Of a stretch of 64,000 bases of DNA, positions 57,566 through 64,000 are shown piece by piece. Origin of the DNA: Maea johnstoni (Eukaryota; Annelida; Polychaeta; Spionida; Magelonidae); assembly GCA_963942565.1 (NCBI GenBank), contig OZ012693.1, positions 789,820 through 853,819 on the forward strand. Direction: 5' to 3'. Position 1 is the stretch's first letter. The number at the start of each line of letters is the position of its first letter. Below the pieces are notes generated by a model, which was not told the DNA's origin, did no database searches, and worked only from the letters and a program-made list of their open reading frames with translations. The translations under genes were made by a program, and so were the position numbers.

Positions 57566-59117
57566 CTAATCCATTTAGATATAAGGATACCTTATGCCAA
57601 GTCCTCGAAGGTTCCACATAAAGTGTAGTAAACACACTTTTAAGCATCCATTTCTGAAAACTCTATAAATGGGTGGATGTCTATAAATGGTAAGAGCTCT
57701 AGAAAGATGGCAGTTTTTCTACTGGCCATTATTCGTGTCACGTCGTAGCCATCAGCTAGGAGCAAGACACTTGTCGTTTTCCCCAATCAATCTTCCATAT
57801 GCAAAGTATCGCAATCCGTTGAAATAAGCAGCCCTAATCATGGCAAAGGCGTGACATTTTGAAGCTAATCTCCTCAATTCCGTCCTACATCTTCCTCTTT
57901 GATGGCATTTATGGTGACGTGCTTGTTATATAATCCCCCATTCATAGCCCAAGATTGCCACAGTCTGTCACGAGTTATTTAATTAAGACTGTCTACTCCT
58001 TGACATAATTGCGGTCCTAGGGATACATTACCGCCTGTGTATCAATATTGCACTATGTACAGATAGTGTGTTATCACGAATATACATGAAAACAAAACCA
58101 GGCAATTAGTAATATGACCAGTACAAGTTTGTATGATTTTAATCTCTCTCTCTGCTAGACATTGTGTTAGTCATTTAAAAGTCTACGCGTCTTGGATTGA
58201 ATACTTAGCCTGTTGTTTATTGACATTTATTATACCTCACGTGAAGATTCTTGATTCTGATTGGTCAAGGGCCATGGATTAATCGTCATGATTTCCTCAC
58301 TCCTTGGTGACAGGCTGTTGTCCTTAACATCTCATGAATTATTCCGTTAATTCACGGCAACACCCGTGAATTAACGTAATAATCACCGCTACCGGTGAAA
58401 CTAGGTCAATGCTCGATGCGCATGCGTGCATATTAAACGTCAGCCATCGCCTACGTGAAATCCACAAGGCTGACCGCCTCAACTTTAAAATTGTGCCTAA
58501 CAAGCACCAGGCAACGGATTTTTATCAAATAAAGATAGAATTATACAAACAAATAAGGTATGGTACGAACTTGACTGGTTTTGGGGGGTGTTTCAAGTTA
58601 TAGATATGAGCGCCCAGTTTTCTTGGAGCAGATGCTATTTTATAAATGCTCGGATCTCTAAGTTAGAGTCTAACTGTGAGAAGGCCAATAGACAGCATTT
58701 ACTAAACAACGGCCGGTACCACAGTTAGAGTTGCTCGAACTAACAAAGACAGTAAAAGTACAAACAAACAAATAAGGTTCAGTGTCTTGTTGATAAATAA
58801 GCACCTAGATTGATTAAGAGGTGGTATCAATAAATGGAGTTTAAACGTTTTCTGATACAAATTTTATTTGAAAAAGGAAGCGAAACATCGATTAGACTCA
58901 TTTGTTCATGTTTTCAGAAAATTCTCTGAGTCAAACTGAAAATTTCCCCCTGTTGTACGTTTTGGGGCTTCTGTTGCACTCTGATGCGTCAATGCAACAA
59001 TTTGACATCCCTGTTATTGTAATCTGTAATTTTTTTACAAAAGAGTATTTATCCAAAATTTCTGGTGTTTGTCATTTTTCCCCTTTTGTGTTTTGTATGT
59101 TGTTCGGTATAATAAAA
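57561..59117. other. no gene seen; 13-bp hairpin at 58345-58376
   Basis: CGTTAATTCACGG at 58345-58357 and its exact complement at 58364-58376 form a 13-bp stem with a 6-base loop. It lies in a block starting GATTCTGATTGGTCA (58254) that may be a decayed MITE. No gene is seen. Confidence 0.5.
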
Positions 59118-59169
59118 CAAATATGACATCCCTGTGTGGTGTACAACACACAGGGATGTCATATTTGTA
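59118..59169. repeat. 22-bp perfect hairpin
   Basis: ACAAATATGACATCCCTGTGTG at 59118-59139 (22 bases) pairs exactly with 59148-59169 around an 8-base loop. There is no T run behind it. Confidence 0.95.
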
Positions 59170-59479
59170 TAATATTTACATATAGTGGTAAGGTAAGCTG
59201 TACAATTCGAGCTATTTCAATTTTCTTACCACAATTGCCTGCCTTCGGGGTTATTCTACTGCACCTCGTAACATCTCGAGTATAGCAAAGACAAAATGGC
59301 TTTCTTAGAGATCTATCAAAAGAGGTTCCTTACTGATCAGTGCAATTAAGAAGACTGGGAAAATATCATAGCCGAATAAATAGATTCCAGAGAGTCTGAC
59401 CACGTCATAAGTGCCTTATGTAGAAGTCTTTATGGAAAATGGATTAAATATAATAGTGTCTTAGTAAACAAGACACAGC

Positions 59480-59963
59480 TGAGTTAGCTGGAAGAGTGTA
59501 CCACAAGAGCATTGTCCTCTCTCGGGAGTACATACACGCCGTCCTCACTGCGGGACACAGTGCAATTTCCCTAACTGTGAGACACAAGAACCAAGCCCTA
59601 TTGGAAATCAGTGTCGACAGGAGTCTGCCCTCTGAGTGTGTGACTAGAAGAGAAACGTCCTCTTTAATTCCCACTAACTACCTGCACCTAGGCTACAGGC
59701 AACATTTCTATTCAACAGCCATCTCTTCTCCTTCACGGGAGGCTAGCATTTGATTTAGGCTGCCTCAAAGCAGTAAGTGTAAGAAGTGGGGGCATTTGTC
59801 TGAAAGTACCTGTTTGATTCGTCAGGTATTTATCATTTTGCCTTAGTGTGGCTTTTCCATGACTTCCTTAAGTCATTGCGGCATAACTCCTGAGTCACCG
59901 GCAACTTTACATATCATCAGATGATAACTTTATTCCATCATTTTTAATGATTATTACTACCAT

Positions 59964-60004
<41 letters not shown>

Positions 60005-60158
60005 GCCTACGTACGATTGTGTTTCTATATACTTATACCTATCTACACAATTATATATATACGTATACACATACCTGCCCATACACAAACACTTTGACAA
60101 AGTTGCATTCATATTCTGGGAACTAACAACATAGATTCCATATAACGCCAATTATTTC

Positions 60159-60219
<61 letters not shown>

Positions 60220-61350
60220 TACAGAAACATCCCTTATGCAAGTTAGTATCGTGACAATGCTGCCCATTTAAAGTTCCGGAGTTTTGCTGTGCATTATAGC
60301 CCTAGGAGAACACTCCAGGAATCAGTAAACATTTTAATAATTGGACTTCAAGAGTATGGATCTTCAGCTATAAATATCTTTCCTGATGGCAATCGCAGCT
60401 GACAAGAGTGTCTCTGATGCTCCTAGGAATAGACGCGATGGATCTCCTTTAATAGCTACTAACTACCTGGGCTACAAGCAGCCTCTTAAGTTATCAGCTC
60501 AGCTGCCTATCTCAAAGTCACTGGTTTTACCACTTTCTTAACCAGAAGGATGAAATCTGCATTAACTTTTGTCAAAAAAATCAATGGTAATTTGAACCCA
60601 GCCACTGTGTGTAACAAGAAAGACATGCAAAAATAGAGCAATTATATATCTCTAGCAAAGCTTAGTATTATATAAATGTTGAGATAAGTTATGCTGTAAC
60701 ACTAAAAAGGCTGTCTTGATAACTAAAAAATCGTGGATATAAAACGAGGATGATTTTGAATGGATTGATGAAATTCCTTTTAATTTGTGCGATATTAATA
60801 TGATGTTTTTAAGAAAATGGTGAATTTGAATGCTAGCAGTTGTTTTGTATTGTATCCTATGCTTACCAAACCACACTGGTAGAAACCTATGAATTCAGTT
60901 AAATGAACTAAACGAAAAACATACATAAACAAGAAAAATAATAAAATGATACAACTAATGTAAATAAATATACTCAAAGAAATATTAAAGGACCACATAA
61001 GAAACTGCATGTGTTGAATATTCCATTGGTTTCGCTTAATCTTTGTATATCGTATTTTGGTTCTGCTTTCTTGACCTAAATAATTTTACCTCTATAAGGT
61101 TGTACTTCTAAGTACCCAGTCAGTAAATATACAAAACAATGCAATACATCGTAACACGTGTCTTGTCTGCTGAATGTCATAATGCACCCGGGGGAAGTCC
61201 TCATAATCAGGTTCTATGCGGCATGTTTACTGACTGTGCTATTCCCTAGCGAAAGTAGGAAGACTCACCTGTGGGCTACGGCAGATGTGTCTTCCTTTAT
61301 ACCTGCTAATCATCTAGCCATGCGGGGGGTCTACACGCACCTGCTGGCGG
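59480..61350 (+). repeat. three diverged copies of a block, spaced about 0.8 kb
   Basis: Variants of CCTCTTTAAT...CCACTAACTACCTG...GGCTAC occur near 59660-59700, 60440-60475 and 61285-61325, with looser similarity upstream (GACA(G/A)GAGT.T). The copies are old. No frame is shared between them. The interval also holds (TA)n at 59961-60003 and (TC)n at 60163-60214. Confidence 0.45.
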
Positions 61351-61812
61351 CTGATCTTCCCAGCTACTGCTACTGCTGCTACACTAATATATTATCCACG
61401 TCCGATATCATGTAATAGATGATATTATATAAAAACAATACACCACATCAATTGTATTATAAAGGTTGATTATATACATATAGGTACAACAGTCCATTTC
61501 AGATTTACCTATATCAGGTTGATGCATACATTCTAAATTTATGGTCAAGGGTTGATATCAGATAAATACAAAATATTTTGAAACTAGTTGTCGATGTTAA
61601 TATCAGTATTGCATTATTATTGCAAAATCAAAAATCAATGTCACTAATACAGTATAGCAACTACAAACACATATGGTCAAGGTTGATATCGTCAGTGCAA
61701 TACAGCATATTTCGTTATTTTGGATACTAGACATCACTTCTGTAACAGAAGGGAAGCAATTGAGACTAAAGGCATAGAAGGGTAATCGATAAAGTGACAG
61801 TAACATCTAAAT
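61351..61812. other. no gene seen
   Basis: AT-rich; nothing recognised. Confidence 0.5.
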
Positions 61813-62160
61813 TTGCAAAATTTCACGTCTACAATTGAAAGTCCATTTAGAAAATACTCCACAAAGTTTCACCAAACCTTGCACAGGCGTTTAGTGTCAA
61901 GTCCCCGTAAAATATCCAAAATGAAAAAAGGGGTCACTTCTAAATCATTCCGACAATTTAGGTGGCACCAAAGTGGCACATCCGTTTGCGATTTACATTG
62001 TTTGCCCATTTGGCGCTACCTATATGGACGGCATGACTTGTGACCCCATTTTTTTATGTTGGATATTCAAAGGGTACCAGACACCACAAGCCTATCCAAG
62101 CTTTGATAAAATTTTGATATTTCTTAAATAGACTTTCAATTTTAGGTTTAAAATTTGCAT
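61813..62160. mobile_element. imperfect inverted-repeat element
   Basis: AATTGAAAGTCCATTTAGAAA near 61834 pairs with TTTCTTAAATAGACTTTCAATT near 62123, and AAAATATCC...AAAGGGGTCAC near 61908 with its complement near 62038-62068. A block CACTTTG...CCACCTATATG(T)GGACGGCAT is also partly duplicated near 62015 and 62180. Decayed MITE is the likeliest reading. Confidence 0.5.
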
Positions 62161-62194
62161 ATTTTTTGCCACTTTGACACCACCTATATGTGGA

Positions 62195-62445
62195 CGGCAT
62201 CACTGGTGATTGTGCATCCCAAGAATGAGGTCGCGGGTTCGATTCTCCGGTGGATCCCCATAATAGCGGTTTGGCCTGGTCGCTATATAAATGTGCGGCG
62301 TTGTGTAGGACTGTCTATGGCACTTTTGCAACTGGAAGACCCCTTGGAACTATTTGTGAACAAAAGGGAATTCCTTCCCGGTTCCGGTTCTCGCCGCGAT
62401 ATGACCTAAGATGTTGAAAGTAACGTGAAAACCAATCAATTCCTT
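62195..62445 (+). mobile_element. tRNA-derived SINE
   Basis: The head has a pol III box B (GGGTTCGATTCTCCGG near 62236) preceded by a tRNA-like D-arm region (TGGTGATTGTGCATCCC). The body ends with TTCCCGGTTCCGGTTCTCGC, CGCGATATGACC and AACGTGAAAACCAATCAAT, a tail style common in SINEs of marine invertebrates. The cloverleaf is not complete, so it is not a tRNA gene. Confidence 0.7.
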
Positions 62446-64000
62446 CCTGCTTTCCAAACTTTGGAATAACGAGATACGCGTTTGGCTAATACATTCGTAA
62501 CCTATCAGTTGCCAACCCGTATATGTCTGCAGATGCAAAATAGGAAGAAATACTTCTAGCCAACGATTTCCCAAGATATTGCTTTCTTAAAAGCGCAATG
62601 TCTGCTGGTCGTACCATGTCATGATGCTTATCCCATGAGTGTCTATATAGTTGAGTGTTTTGTACACTGTAAGAAGGATCAGTAAAGATTCAACTATAGT
62701 TTAGAGTTTTATTGATCTGAAAATGATAAACCTTTGTATAATGTCGGTGTACTTTGCACTTATTAGTTACTACTAGGTGAACATCTTCCCAAATAATTTT
62801 TCATTGATAAATGATAACCCGCTTGAAATGTTAAGGTTCACCTCCAGCAGAGAACCTACAACATTTTATGGTAAACCTCAACTTTTTAAGGTAAGGTTTA
62901 CCCATTGCAGTGAATGTCATAGTTAATATACCTTTACCGTTCAGTGAAGTTTAAACATATGTCATACTTCATGTCACCTCATAACTGAAAGACCACGTTT
63001 CCATTAGTCATGGTGATAAGCTAAAACAAAGGAGCAGTGACCTAGATAACAGTTAAAGTACTGTATAGTTGTTGCGGGCAGTTTGAGGTTGGATTATGTA
63101 TTGAGAGGGCTCTACTAAGAGGTTTTATAGATACTATGAAGGAATATTGTCTCTGGTTTTAAAAACATTCTCAAACAGTAAGTGACTAAGATTTGTTTGT
63201 TACGTTGGAATTATTTACATTTATACTTGCTGTGATCTTCCTACATATAGAACATCCACCTACCATGAATTAGTACACTTAGCACTTAACCACCTTTCAG
63301 CAGCATGTACTGTAGAAGGATGTTATGGTTATGGTGTAGAGCTAGAGAAAAATATCTTAAAATCTTGCACAATTAAAGTGAATTCATATCCATACGATGT
63401 GTCAGTGTGAGAACATAAAAACAGGAGTCGTTGTAATCCCACCAACACAATTTTGTAGTAAAAGGGACGAAGAAGAAGAAGAGGAAGAGAGACGAAAAGC
63501 TCCTGCACAAAAAGAACTAAATAAGCCTTGTTTAGATAACAAAGAATAGACATTAATAACTGGACTGCCGTGGCAGTTTTATTGTAGATGTGTTTTCTGC
63601 ACATAAATATTCGCCCCTCCCTCCGAAATAAACGTTTACCCCATATCATAAGATGACATCTAACCCTATAGGCGGGAAAACTTTCTCCCACTACACAAAA
63701 GTAATGGTTTACCTGTACTGCCATTGAAGTTGGAAATGTTCACCCAGTTCACATATGTCAGGGTTAACATTTAGCCAAAGCGGGTGCAGCTCAGTTGCAC
63801 CGAAATAGGATATTAACTAAATGTTTACTTATAATTTTTACAGTGTACCTCGCACTGGAGTGACTGCTAGATTCGGTGAATGCGCAATAATAATTAAATC
63901 CTCTGAAATCAGAGACTCATATTCATATCAAAACTCAATAGGCTGCAGTCATTTACATTCACCCAGCTGTGCTCTTAGAAGTCACTCAATCACATAGCCT
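62446..64000. other. no gene seen
   Basis: No family motif on either strand. The 131-codon minus-strand open stretch (63329-63724) has no recognisable domain and is not called. Confidence 0.45.

Noticed and set aside
62195-62445. tRNA gene
   Set aside because: Box B is good but acceptor stem and full cloverleaf are missing; SINE body follows.

Overview
This window looks like accessory, transposon-dense DNA from an animal genome, most likely a marine invertebrate; I cannot name the phylum. The signs are long (TA)n, (CATA)n, (TC)n and (TAC)n microsatellites, several LINE lineages, a tRNA-derived SINE, many inverted-repeat DNA elements, one fossil BEL/Pao fragment and a 200-N assembly gap at 53115-53314. 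No conserved housekeeping gene, rRNA, stand-alone tRNA or CRISPR array was recognised.

Layout. 1-10.3 kb: LINE fragments, microsatellites, a near-perfect 446-bp fold-back element and two abutting inverted-repeat DNA elements. 10.3-14.4 kb: an almost full-length L1-like LINE on the minus strand. 15.4-19.9 kb: a three-layer nest, a 130-bp minisatellite split by a TTAA-flanked inverted-repeat element that is itself split by a 5'-truncated LINE with a 14-bp target duplication. 20.5-23.8 kb and 41.5-42.1 kb: a minus-strand unit with an L1-ORF1p-like gene (coiled coil, then RRM-like part) and directly behind it an 843-aa protein with zinc-binding motifs and a TatD-like domain that has lost its metal ligands. 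The ORF1-like gene is cut in two by a 17.6-kb element (23845-41465) with TTAA target duplications, CCC-type ends and about 2.6-kb inverted arms. The arms consist of about 840-bp tandem units that carry alternating AGGTCA direct repeats (DR4, DR5). Inside lie an 11-copy 215-bp array, an unrecognised 226-aa gene, several short tandem duplications, an intact 1277-aa LINE ORF and a hAT-type MITE with an 8-bp target duplication.

43-64 kb: a second GGACA-rich element with a 46-bp perfect palindrome, three tandem copies of an 809-bp satellite with paired perfect CRE sites, more TTAA-flanked MITEs, a pair of inverted C-rich iteron blocks inside a CATA microsatellite, SINEs, and a BEL/Pao fossil near 56 kb.

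What acts together. The best candidate for an undescribed system is the ORF1p-like plus TatD-like pair, with a good splice donor just before the first ATG and an acceptor just before the second. The second is the giant TTAA element with its nuclear-receptor-like repeats and cargo gene. Both are inferences from one copy. Everything here was read by eye, without alignment or database search.
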